Assembly: GCA_003313425.1 (NCBI GenBank)
Contig: NHZP01000086.1
Span: 1-64,000 of the forward strand
Reading direction: 5' to 3'
DNA from: Pseudopyrenochaeta lycopersici
Lineage: Eukaryota; Ascomycota; Dothideomycetes; Pleosporales; Pseudopyrenochaetaceae
DNA length: 64,000 nucleotides
Part shown: piece after piece, positions 53,774 to 64,000 of the stretch
How the letters are laid out: each line of letters opens with the position of its first letter
Numbering within the stretch: the stretch's first letter is position 1
The notes under the pieces: model-generated
Seen by the model: the letters and a program-made list of their open reading frames with translations, nothing else
Database searches by the model: none
What the model was told of the DNA's origin: nothing
Translations under genes and position numbers: made by a program

Positions 53774-56700
53774 AAAGTTCAAAGTACTTCAAGCAAACGT
53801 AAGGAAAATGAGCGAAGCGCAACACAGCATCATGAACGATCACGACCTCGAAGGCTTCAGCCTACTTCTCATTTCAGAACCATACTTGTTCCATAACCAA
53901 GACGGAGAATACAAGACGGCCCCTCAATCCCACCCATACTGGATACCATTCCTTCCAGAGCACTCTGAAGGGAACCCACGACCTAGAGCCATGCTCTGGG
54001 TACACAAAAACATCACTGCACGACCGGTATCAACCGGATCCACCGACATAGCGGCACTTCTAATCGAGTTGGAGACTGGACCCCTACTCGCTATTTCAGT
54101 CTATGTCCCGATTAAATCGGACCCGGAGGACGACGAACTAAACAGCAGGCTCGACATAATTCGGACGACGATCGAGACCGTCCGCCGCAACCACGGTAGA
54201 CGGGTCGAACTGCTAATCGCTGGGGACTTTAACAGGCACGACCAGCTCTGGGGTGGTGATGCGGTGGCAACTTCCCACCGCCAAGGAGAAGGTGAACCCA
54301 TCATCCAACTCATGTCCGAATTTGATCTTCAATGTCCACTCCCTAGGGGAACCGAAACATGGCTCTCCTACAGTGGAGAGCACAATTCAACAATTGACTT
54401 GATCCTCGTGACCCAGGAACTCGCGTCAGAAGTACAGGGGTGCACGACGGACATGACGGCACATGGTTCCGACCACTTAGCCATCCGCACGGAATTCTCC
54501 ATTGATCTTGTACACAGGAGAGGACCACCAAGGAAGCTCTGGAAGAAAGCACGATGGGACTTAATAAGGAAAGGAGTCACTGAAGCGCTAAAGCTTCGCC
54601 CACAGCCACAAAACCCCAGTGACGTCGACGAATACTGCCAGTTCATCACTGAATGCGTGGGGCCAACAATCGAGAAACACGTCCCAGTAGCCAGGCCATC
54701 ACAATATACGAAGAGATGGTGGACGGAAGACTTGACGGAGCTTAGGAAAAGCTACACCTACTGGCGTAATAGGGCAAGAGCAGCACGGAGAGCGAACATG
54801 GTTGACCCACACCTGCAACACATGACAGAAACCTATCGGAAGAGATACCACGACGCCATCAGAAATCAAAGGAAGACTCACTGGCAGGACTTTGTTGCTG
54901 AATCTCGGAACATCTGGGACATAGCCCGTTACTTGGATCCATCACATAGCACTGCCTTTGCAAGGATACCATCTCTTAGGACAGACGTTGGGCTCAGCAC
55001 ATCTAACAGTGACATCGCAAGATGTTTACTAGGAGAGTTCTTCAAACCTCCAGCGGATATCGTGGAGGACCAGGAGGAAGAGGGATCCGGCGAGACCCTG
55101 CCAATGGAACCACTGTCGGAAACCGAAGTGCACAGGGCAATATTCGCGTCCAGTCCATACAAGGCACCAGGACCTGACGACTTTCCAGCCATTGTGTGGC
55201 AACAACTGTGGCCAGTCCTCAAACACCACATAGTAGCGTTGTTCAGAGTATCCCTCGAGACCGCGACACTCCCTAGGACATGGAAGATTGCGAAGATTGT
55301 GCCTCTGCGGAAGCCAAACAAATCGGACTATACGGTAGCAAAGGCATACCGACCCATCTCCCTCCTCGCTACCTTGGGGAAGAACCTAGAAGCAGTGGTA
55401 GCAGAAAGATTGTCGTTCCTAGCGGAGACGCATCGTCTGCTTCCGAAGAGCCATTTTGGGGCAAGAAAAGGAAGATCGACAGCTCAAGCCTTGACTATTC
55501 TCCAAGAAAGCGTCTTCCAAGCCTGGAGAGACAGAAGAGTTCTGAGCTTAGTTAGTTTCGATGTAAAGGGCGCTTACAATGGCGTTGATGTTACTGTGCT
55601 TGCTAGAAGACTACAGGACAGGAGAATCCCTGGCCGATTAGTGGACTGGATCGTCAACTTCTGCAGCCAACGAAAAGCGTCAGTGGTAGTGAATGGCGAT
55701 ACTACGGAGATAATGGACCTACCGCAGGCAGGGCTACCCCAGGGATCCCCGCTATCTCCCATCTTGTTCCTTTACTTCAATGCGGGCTTGGTCTCATCCA
55801 AGATAAACCGCAATAAAGGGGCAATAGCTTTTGTAGACGACTACACTGCTTGGGTCACTGGGGCGTCAGCAGAGGAAAACACCTCTCTGCTACAAGAAAC
55901 AGTAGTAGCAAAAGCAGAGCAATGGGCGCGGAAGAGCGGTGCCTCATTTGAAGCTGATAAAACGGCCTTCATCCACTTCACACGCAGGAACAATGCAACA
56001 TCAAACCGGCCGATCGTCGTCAATGGAGAAGCAATCCATCCACAATCGGAGGTCAAAATCCTTGGGGTGGTCTTCGATCAGAAACTTCGGTTTCACCAAC
56101 ATGCGGCCAGAGCCACCAAGAGAGGCGTGAGGGCAGCACTAGCTCTGAAGCGCATGAAAGGGATGACGGTAGGAGCAGCTAGGCAACTGTTCACCGCAAC
56201 AGTGACACCCACGGTCGACTATGCGTCCCCGATATGGTCTATGAGTCTGACAAGTCGGACCATCAGGATGCTAAACCAGATCCAGCGGATTGGAACGCAA
56301 GCGATAATAGGAGCCTTTCGTACCGTGGCGCTAACCAGGGCCGAAGTGGAAGCGGATATCGAACAACTCGAGACGCGCCTGTGCAGACAGAAATACAACT
56401 TCTACGTCAAGTGCCACACCCTCCCGGCAAATCATCCGTGGTGGAAGATACGCAAGGGTATAGACACGAAGAACAAGCGCTTTCCTTCACCGCTCCAGCA
56501 AGTGGCAGCGAAACTGGAGTCAGTTAATCTTATTGGGCTGGAGAGGATTGATCCGTTCTGCATACCCCCGTGGCAACAAGGATTAAAAGCCAACATCCTT
56601 AGTAGAGAAGAAGCAAAGAAGTGGGCAGACGAATCTGAAGATTTAAAAATCTTTGTGGATGCCTCATACCGAGGGAACAACGCGGGAGTCGGCGTCTACC

Positions 56701-57597
56701 ATTCGGCCAGAAGACGGGACAATACAGTTGCAGAACACGGTGAGGCTATCAGAGTCGGGCAAAACGACGGATACACAGCGAGCCACGTCGAGCTCATAGC
56801 AATTCAAGCCGCACTCGAACTCATCTCAGCCATTTGGTCTCCCGACACGATTGCCCGATTCAGAGACAGGGCCAGAGATCTCACCTATGTGATAGTAAGC
56901 GACAGTCAGACAGCCATTAGAGCAGTGGAGCGACCTTCTCGCCAGAGTGGTCAAGCCGTGATTCGGCTGATCGTGAACACCGTACTAGACTTAAGAAGAC
57001 GAGGAGGGCCAGATGTTCGTGTCCAATGGGTCCCCGCACACGCGAAAATCACAGGAAGTGAGAAAGCAGACGACCTAGCAAAGAAAGCGACAAGTGAAGA
57101 CCTGCCGCCGATCTCCGGACTCACACTACCGTCGGCGCTGAAAAGGATTCACGCCCTCTTACCAAGGACAAAACTGGATAAGCCGGTACCCCTAGACGCA
57201 GCACTACCTGGGCCGACACACGCGAATCATGTACGACAACCTCACATATAAGAAAGCAGCGATACTGTGCCAACTACGCACTGGAAAGAGTCGGCTCAAG
57301 AGTTACCTTGCGAAAATACGCGCCACGAATTCAGACTTATGCAAGTGTGAAAGACAGACCCCAGAAACTGTTCGCCATTTCCTCTTCGAATGTTCACGAT
57401 GGGACGAGCTCCGTCCGGCACTACGGAAAGTCGCAGGTAACAGGTGGGGCGACCTGTCCTTCTTCTTGGGAGGACGGTCGGAACAACGGCTACCCTCGGG
57501 CGAACCACTGGATGGAAAGGCGGAGTCTTGGAAACCTAACCTCAATGTGCTCAACAGGACTGTCGAGTTTGTTATTGCCACTGGACACCTAGGGTGA
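53766..57597 (+). pseudogene. LINE ORF2: endonuclease, reverse transcriptase, RNase H
   Basis: I place the start at ATG 53766 (MSRKFKVLQANVRKM), which overlaps the ORF1 stop as ATGTCTAG. The apurinic-type endonuclease shows LLISEPYLF, IAGDFNRHDQLW, STIDLILVT and HGSDHLAI. The reverse transcriptase shows YRPISLLATLGK, FDVKGAYNGV, GLPQGSPLSP and the active site FVDDY near residue 689. RNase H follows (IFVDASYRG near residue 961, HVELIAIQAAL, IVSDSQTAI, WVPAHAKITGSEKADDLA). The frame ends at 57251 because of a single-base change just before; the expected C-terminal end with a CKC...HFLFEC zinc-like motif lies in the next frame to 57597. The enzyme would nick DNA and copy the LINE RNA by target-primed reverse transcription. 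Confidence 0.92.
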
Positions 57598-57889
57598 ACG
57601 CGATACTGTAGGACCCTCCTGGCCACAGGTTATATCCTCGCGGACTCGAAGTTGGCCAGCCGGTAATGAGAAGGTCGACGGTCGGGAAACGGCTCTCGGA
57701 TACGAAGGACCGTGGGGACAAGAGTAAGGCAGGTCCTGGACGGTATAACTACAAGGAGTAGAGAGGTCAGAGTCGAGAGGGACGAAGCTGCTTTGGGCTT
57801 GGAATGAAGCGTGGGCGTACCGAGGTCTAAGCGATTAGGTCAGATGGGATAGTCAGCCTATGGGCCTTCTGGGCACCCTGTGGCGTAAG

Positions 57890-57905
57890 AATCAATCAAT
57901 CAATC
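57890..57905 (+). repeat. AATC tandem tail of the LINE
   Basis: Four AATC units mark the 3' end of the element in place of poly(A). The end of the FAD oxidoreductase gene begins about 45 bp further on. Confidence 0.75.
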
Positions 57906-57948
57906 AGTGCGATCTTCTCGTGGGGTCTCTTATTTGACAAGAATACAT

Positions 57949-59327
57949 TTACATAGAATTTTGCCCCTTGTTTGTATCTTCAAAAGGTTTCGCACCCATG
58001 TGTTTCCATGCAGATGCGGACTGGATGGACATATCCTTTCCCTTGGACTGGAAGAGTAACTCCGTCTCATTGTCTGAGACATACACTACTGATTTGTTCT
58101 ATGCAACATTTAGGATACTATTATTATGTGTTATGTAGTGGGGTTACTTACTGAACCCAGCGTAAGAAGAATACCCCCCTCTGGAGAGGTGTATCTGTAT
58201 TGGCGCTGGGGTTGCTGGCCCTTAAGAGCAAGTAGAATATTATCCGTTGCAACTGCAGCTTGACTCATAGCAGTTCGTGTATTGGCCCTCAGTGTGTCTG
58301 TCTCCGCCACATCGCCAGCTGCATATATATTAGGCAGAGATTCATCTGCAAGCTGCATTGTAGGCCCAACTCGGATGTGGCCAGATCCTGCAATTGAGGA
58401 CGGGGATAGATCTGCCAGAATACCAGACGCAGGTTTCTGTCCAATACAGTTGATCTGGTAAAAGGATTAGCATTTCGATAATCTGGGCAATCTCTCTAGT
58501 CTTACCAAATAATCACACGATAGCACCCTTCCTGAACTAAGCGTTACAATGCCCTTATCTTTATCTTCTTCGTTCACTCTCTCTGCTAGAAAAACCTCCA
58601 CGCCCAACTCCTCTATCGTTTTCAGAGCGCAATCCCTTAACTCCTTTCCAAACTTATTCAATACGTCTTGTCTTGAATGCACCAGCATAACGTTCTTGCC
58701 AGGCCACACACTTTTAAGGTCTGTCGCCATCTCCACACCCACTGCTCCCCCTCCCATTATTACGACATTCTCTGCACCCTTAATCTTCTCACTCACACCC
58801 TTCAACACAGCTATCCCCTCCTCTTTTCCATCGACGCCCAATCTACTCGGCGGGTTTACATCCGACCCTGTCGCTAATACCAAATAATCGTACCGCACTT
58901 CCTCCCCACCCCTTAGTACGACAGTCTCCCTGTTCACCCTTATCACCGCATCACGCTTCCACATAACAGTGCCAGGAGGTGCGCGACGCAGGTGCGGGCC
59001 GTATGGTATAAACGCCTTGTGCTCATGGCCCTTTTCAACAGAGAATCTTGGAAATGCCCAGGTAAAGTGGAGGTGGGAGTGCGGCTCGATCACCACCACT
59101 CGGTGCGTTGGCGGGAGGGAGGTGGAAAGAAGGTATGCAGCGTGGTAGCCAGCAAAGGACGCGCCAACGATAACGACATTGCGGATCGAAGAGGAGTCAG
59201 AGAGAGGCTTGTAGAAGAGAACGTGGAGGCGAGCGGAGAGGGCGCGGGAGATGTTGTCGAGGAGGAAAGAGAAGGTGTAGATAACAATCCTAATGAATAA
59301 GCGACTTTTACTCAGCATGGAAGACAT
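57949..59327 (-). pseudogene. AIF/FSP1-like FAD-dependent oxidoreductase, frameshifted last exon
   Basis: Exon 1 (59327-58506) has an N-terminal hydrophobic helix, then the FAD-binding loop VVIVGASFAGYHAAYL and a second dinucleotide loop (VVIMGGGAVGVEMA). A 51-nt intron (58505-58455) keeps frame into exon 2 (58454-58152), with INCIGQKP and the FAD motif NIYAAGDVAE. A second intron (58151-58101, GTAAGT donor) leads to exon 3 from 58100 (NKSVVYV). There an extra GT near 58080 shifts the frame; the expected tail (SDNETELLFQSKGKD, then SAWKHMGAKPFED) is readable one register over to the TAA at 57949. As it stands the protein has an altered last ~45 residues and ends near 57920. Relatives are membrane-attached NAD(P)H-quinone-type oxidoreductases. 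The damage is mild and could be a recent or strain-specific mutation. Confidence 0.82.
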
Positions 59328-60582
59328 GGTGAAGGCAAGATAAGTAATACGTCTTGGACTTCGCTTCCTAGGTTGGCTGACGGAACAGCAAATTACTAGA
59401 AGGAAACTGCCTAGATAAAGAGATAAACAAGATGAGAAGGCTGTTACTGTATATACCAGGGTGATATCAGAACTTAAGGACTAGGAAGCAAGTATGAGAG
59501 CGCCGACGCCGCTCCATGTTTTTGGGGTTCAGTGTCTGGACTCGTATTTCTTATCCTATCTCTGGGCAAAAGAGCTTATGAGACAAGACTTCAGTTGCTG
59601 CTCTAAACTTGCTATCCTAGGCGAAATTGGGCTGTATAATCTCTTCTCTTTTAATTGAATAAAACTTCTGCTCATTATACGCGAACTGTGTGGGCTATAT
59701 TTAATCTAGGACTTATAATCTTATTGGCGCGAATGCTGGTACGCTGCCAAACGTACCATGGTGGTAGTTCATTCTAGCCCACTATTTTAATTAGCCGTTT
59801 CACGAATAAGGGATCTACCTAGGTGTAGGAGAGAGTTTGCACCGACTAACACCGACTCCGCTTCCGCCTACCACTGACTCTGCCTATCACCGACTATCGC
59901 CGACTCCGAGTTCGGTCTGCGATTCTTCCTGATACCCACTAACCACGGAACCCGGCTTCAAACCTTCCCGGCAAAAATTTGGGTGAACCGGGCACTCTTG
60001 TGCCATAATTAACAGCATATCCTTTCCTTTAAGGGCAAGCGCCCCACTTCTGCTGTACGGCGTTAGTAGGCGTTAGTTAAAGGAGCCGAGTGGGAGATGC
60101 GTCATCTTAGAGCAATGACTAGACTTTCATTTATTTATCACTTATATCTATAGAGAGACTTGCGTGGCATTATGATGTCTAAACGCTTTAGGTTATTATG
60201 AGCGTGTTAGCAATGCAAGGATTGATAGTTAATCGGACTTTGCGTGGATTACTCCTAGGCACGCAACTGCTGGGGTAGACAGCCGTAAAAGCACATAATG
60301 AAGAAGATAATAAAACTTAAACAATAGGGCCTAGGGATGGTTTTATGTCAAGTTACATAACACTGCCAGACCTACTTGGCACATCCAGGATGCTCCTTAT
60401 CCGTCCCACCGCCTCGTTCTGCCAGCGCCTAATGAGCATCTCCAGCCGTCACTACCAAGGACACTATATGGTTTGGACACACTCAGATGAGAGAGGATGG
60501 AATATAAAGAGACAGGTGAGTCCACCAATTTATATTTTAGCCCCTCTCCCAAGTCCAGCAACTAAATCTCAAGCTAACTATT
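59328..60582. other. Intergenic; short CACCGACT-type repeats only
   Basis: Between 59838 and 59910 the sequence contains repeated ACCGACT units (ACCGACTAACACCGACTCC and variants). Otherwise there are no frames with motifs and no transposon termini. Confidence 0.45.
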
Positions 60583-61600
60583 ATGGAGACTATTACTCAG
60601 CTCTCTACCCACCTGCTTTCTACCTCTGTTGTGTTGGCCATCTATGCAGCGGCCGTCTTATTCTTAGTTAACTTGTTGCCCAGTGCAGAAAAGCCTTTCA
60701 AAGGCTTGGAGCTAGCGCTGTGCCCAAAGGATGGCATGTCTCCTAGCGATGCTGAGAGGCCTAGGGAGTAAGAGGCCCCTATATCCTTGAGGCTCGCATC
60801 CAGAAGGTATGCTTCCTAAAAACGCCCCTGTGCCCCGTATTTTCTTTACTGTGTGCAGCGGCCAGAGAACCGTTTGGCTGAAGCAAACACTTCTAGTTTG
60901 GCCGCAAAGCGTTTCAGGTCTACAGCGAATCTGGCCCCCTTATTGTGCTACCTTCGTCCCAGTATTTTGGCGAGATCAAATCAGACTCACGTTTTGACAC
61001 GTACCATGCCAACCGCAAGGTCTTCATGATTGACTTTCCTGGCTTTGAGGGCCTGCATGCGGTGACCCAGGATAAGCTGCTAGGCGAAGTGATCAGGTCG
61101 AACCTGAAGTCTGGACTGGGTGCGTAGCCCATCGTTTCTTGCCCTTAGTAAACTAATACCACTCGCGTTGAATTGTTCTAATTTGCACCAATAGCACACC
61201 TAAATGAAGACCTTGTGGAGGAGGTCGATCATGCCGCCGAGGCAATCCTCGGCCATCCGTCCGATTGGACGAGCGTTGGGATGCTCTACCCATGTTACCA
61301 TATAGTTGCCCGTGTCTCGTCACGCCTCTTTCTTGGGCTCCCTACGTGCCGTGACCCGCGCTGGCTAGATATTGCGGTACAGGTACACGGTGAAGCTGTT
61401 TGAGGGAACACGTACACTACGCTTCTGAGCTGCGGGCGCTGGCACACTGGTTCCTGCCACAGTGCCGCAAGCTACGTGCATCAGTGCGGCGGGCGCCAAT
61501 AATTTGCATCAGCAAACCCTGAGACCTAGCCAATCGTCTTAGGAAAAGATGCTGCTATATGGTTCACTGGGTTTCAAGTCACATTCAGGTTAGTCAGCTC
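60583..61600 (+). pseudogene. Cytochrome P450, 5' half only
   Basis: The ATG at 60583 opens a membrane anchor (LSTSVVLAIYAAAVLFLVNL) followed by LPSAEKPFKGLEL, typical of the start of ent-kaurene-oxidase-like fungal P450s. After a disturbed stretch, RFQVYSESGPLIVLPSSQYF and DFPGFEGLHAVTQDKLLGEV read well (about 60910-61125). An intron then leads to HLNEDLVEEVDHAAEAILG...WTSVGMLYPCYHIVARVSSRLFLGLP to about 61400. Further pieces (ELRALAHWFLPQCRKL) are in a shifted frame and end at a TGA. The I-helix, ExxR and heme-binding regions are absent, so no enzyme can be made. Confidence 0.75.
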
Positions 61601-61609
61601 TAGAAGGTT

Positions 61610-62679
61610 GTATTCAAACAAGAGAACGTACCGCAGCATAGTCTGTACACATCGATACACCATTGTGACATAAGGCTGGCGAGATTTGTCCCCCCGGTTT
61701 TGGGATTTGTCCCCCGCGCTAACCACATATACACTGGCGTGGAAATAAATTACACCATATCAGACGCAACGACACTCTGATGTCTTATGTGACATTGTGA
61801 CTGTCGCACTGGATTTGCTGCCGGGTCACCCGGTGGAATCTCATCACTTGACCAAGAGGCAGACTCACGGACAGAAATTGCAAGAAAATAGATGAATTTG
61901 CAGCCAAAGGCAAGCAGCGTCAAGCCCCAAATCATACTTCTCCGTAGGTCATACACAATCACAATAATTCACATCAACTTTGTGACTCAATTTCTCTCTC
62001 ATTTTCGCTGCTCAGTTAACCCTACCGCAGTGCGACATATTCCCACCTTCCCCTCCTTACGGGGTGTTGGATTTGCTATTTTCAAACCCCCAATAGGCGG
62101 CCGAGCGTCTGTTGGCTTAGGCTTCGCATAGGTGGCATTCAATCGAAAGCCCTCCTTAGGGGTTGTTGAATTTGTTATTTTCACAACCCCCATTAGCTTA
62201 TCCTCTACTGACGCCGCTCTCTCTTGCGTGGGCTGAGTTCTCTCCAAGCCTCTGAAGCCGTCAATGCCGCAGCACGCTTGGGACCTTGTCTAGCCACGTC
62301 CTGAGACTCAGGAGAATTCTGAGCTTCGACTTGCGCAAATCTCTCTGCGTAGAAAACTTCCATATCTCCAAAGTGATAATTCCATGCCATAGTTGGAGTG
62401 CAGGAAGCAAACAGTCCTCGTGTAGCGAGAGCCATGTTCCGTGCTTCAACTAATTAGGGTCGTTTTCCTGTCCTGTCTCGGCCCAAAAGTTGGCCTACCA
62501 CACTGGCATTTATAAGCGGACTAGGTACATTTATAAGCAGACTACCTACGGACTCTACACGAGAGCTTGGACGGACAGCTTGAAATATAAATCAACGCTT
62601 GACGCCCAGAAAAGATAGACTAGCCAGCACGAATCCTGTCCTACAATTCATTTTCATCTCCAATTTATTGAGAAAAGTC
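61610..62679. other. Intergenic with an imperfect tandem repeat at 62045-62200
   Basis: The unit CTCCTTACGGGGTGTTGGATTT...TTTTCAAACCCCCA (62051-62094) recurs, diverged, as CTCCTTAGGGGTTGTTGAATTT... (62152-62196). Earlier, GATTTGTCCCCC is repeated at 61684 and 61705. These look like old repeat debris. The NmrA-like promoter lies at the end. Confidence 0.45.
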
Positions 62680-64000
62680 ATGGCTCCCAAATCTATCCTC
62701 TTTTTCGGCGCTACTGGCTACGTTGGTGGCTCATTTCTCTCTCAGCTCCACGATAAATATGGTCAATCACTTCAACAGCATTATAGGGTTACATTGGCGA
62801 GTCGCAACATCGAGAAAGCCAACAAGATCAAGAGTATTATACCTGGACTAGAGATGGTTCCATTGGATCTCAAAAATACGCAAGCCGTTGAGCATGAGGC
62901 TGCACGACATGAGATTATCATCTATCTAGTAAGACTCTGCAGCACCTGCCGAGCTAGGCATTACAATTCTGCTAACCTTAAGAACACAATCAGGCCGACA
63001 GCGATGCGCTTGACGCTACGCAGGCTATATTGAAAGGGATGAAGCTTAGAAAAGAACAGACAGGAGTAGCATCGGTCCTGTATCACACTGTGTGTAGCGG
63101 TAACTGCCTCTTATCCGCGGGAAATAACGCTAATATCAACAGTCTGGTGCTCGTAAGCCAAATTCATTTTCCTAATAGACCATGATGAATAACATATCAG
63201 TTTTCCTCTGTGACTTTGTCAAGGGCCATGCCACGGAAACGACATTCTCGGACCTGGAATCGGATAGGATTAATGCTATCCCACTCGATAAGCCTCGTGA
63301 GTACGACACTGCATCGTAATGATCTATGAACTAAAAAGTCATTGAAGACAGATTGATTGATGATGCGATCGTGAGAGCCGACGAAGCTGGCCATGTCCGA
63401 GCTCACATTATCGTCCCCGCTGCCATTTACGGCACGCCTACTGGTATTGTGCATGAGCACGGACTTGCTAATCCCTTGTCGGCACCTGTTCAGAGCTTGG
63501 TCCATATCGCGGTGCAGCGCAAAGCTGTGGGCCAAATTGGACCAGGAGAGAACTGGCTGCCAGTTGGACACGTCGATGATGGTGAGTGCGACTCTATTGT
63601 CTGTATCAAATTCCGTGATCTAATCTCGGTAGTCGCATCCTTGGTCTTAATGCTTCTCGAAGGGACCGGCCTCAGCCACGGAAAGAAGGGATGGTACTTC
63701 GCCATACACGGCTCTGTGCAAGTGAAGGGTCCGTTGAAAGCGATGGCTATGTCGCTACACTCAATGGGTCTTAGCGAATTCGATTCCCCGACTCCGTTCA
63801 CTGAAGGTGAATTGGACCGTTTCCCAGTAAGTCAACCTGCACCAGTACCTAATGGCCAGGAGCACCCTAATATCTGCATCGAAGCGGCGACTTTGGAGCA
63901 CTAACGGGGGTGTAGGTCCGTTACTGGGGGTGGAGTGTGATTTGCCACAGCGACAAGTCAAGGGCTGCTGGCTGGAAACCGCTTCATGGGGAAGATGAAT
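62680..64000 (+). CDS. NmrA-like NAD(P)-binding protein, partial at window end
   Basis: Seven exons can be joined in frame: 62680-62928, 62994-63089, 63143-63152 (only 10 nt), 63201-63296, 63339-63581, 63633-63826 and 63916 to the window end. The N-terminus has FFGATGYVGGSFL, a Rossmann glycine loop, and later parts (LYHTSGAL, IIVPAAIYGTP, WLPVGHVDDVASLVL, SDKSRAAGWKPLH) match NAD(P)-dependent epimerase/NmrA-like proteins. Each junction restores a family-like segment, which supports the many small introns. It is not a close copy of the NmrA gene at 11-12 kb. Substrate and role are unknown. The stop lies beyond 64000. Confidence 0.8.

Larger units (their letters stand above)
52147..57905 (+). 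mobile_element. Tad-like LINE retrotransposon, nearly full length
   Basis: Two open frames (52307-53773 and 53766-57597) encode a zinc-knuckle Gag-like protein and an endonuclease/reverse transcriptase/RNase H protein, the layout of the Tad1 clade. The 3' end is marked by AATCAATCAATCAATC (57890-57905), a short tandem tail. The 5' start is not precisely known; up to 160 bp of leader may be present after the MULE duplication. There are in-frame stops in ORF1 and one frameshift near the end of ORF2, so this copy is probably dead. Confidence 0.88.

Overview
The window looks like nuclear DNA of a filamentous ascomycete (Pezizomycotina). Reasons: short spliceosomal introns (about 48-80 nt, GTAAGT-like donors, CTAAC/CTGAC branch motifs); fungal-specific families (Zn2Cys6 regulator, SAT4/rhodopsin-like membrane protein, NmrA-like proteins, P450s); and typical fungal transposons (Tad-like LINE, Crypton, Fot1/pogo, Tc1, MULE, hAT). 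It is a repeat-rich accessory region, not a housekeeping region. No RNA genes, CRISPR arrays or prokaryotic features were seen.

Layout. 1-9.2 kb: a decayed carboxylesterase gene (-), an intact secreted-protein gene (4830-6472) and a decayed hAT element (6715-9177); an inverted, near-identical copy of the hAT left end lies at 1065-1205. 9.2-18.3 kb: LINE debris, an intact NmrA-like gene (11032-12079, -), an intact hormone-sensitive-lipase-type hydrolase (13365-14373), a Tc1 element with a single nonsense codon (14417-15766) and a decaying second hydrolase. 18.3-24.8 kb: a Zn2Cys6 gene cut off by a 4.3-kb hAT element (19135-23442) that itself carries a nested 1.2-kb hAT derivative, then a broken second copy of the 13-kb hydrolase. 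25-30 kb: dispersed repeats, a 425-bp MITE-like element, a Crypton and a GH3 beta-glucosidase tail. 30.3-34.2 kb: no supportable genes. 34.2-48 kb: an intact P450 gene, a 3.4-kb TIR element carrying two genes (Tc1/mariner-like transposase plus an unknown protein), an intact Fot1/pogo element, an intact SAT4 gene, an intact Tc1 copy and a pogo/copia scrap heap. 48.4-58 kb: a complete MULE with a 10-bp target duplication, then a nearly full-length Tad-like LINE. 58-64 kb: an FAD oxidoreductase with a frameshifted tail, the 5' half of a P450 and a second NmrA-like gene running off the window.

The host genes left intact (secreted protein, NmrA-like reductases, HSL-type hydrolase, P450, SAT4 receptor-like protein) resemble accessory or secondary-metabolism genes scattered by transposon insertion. 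I see no evidence that they form one working cluster. The most novel-looking structure is the two-gene TIR element at about 35963-39357. Introns were placed by hand from splice motifs and frame continuity, so boundaries may be off by a base or two where reading frames did not confirm them.
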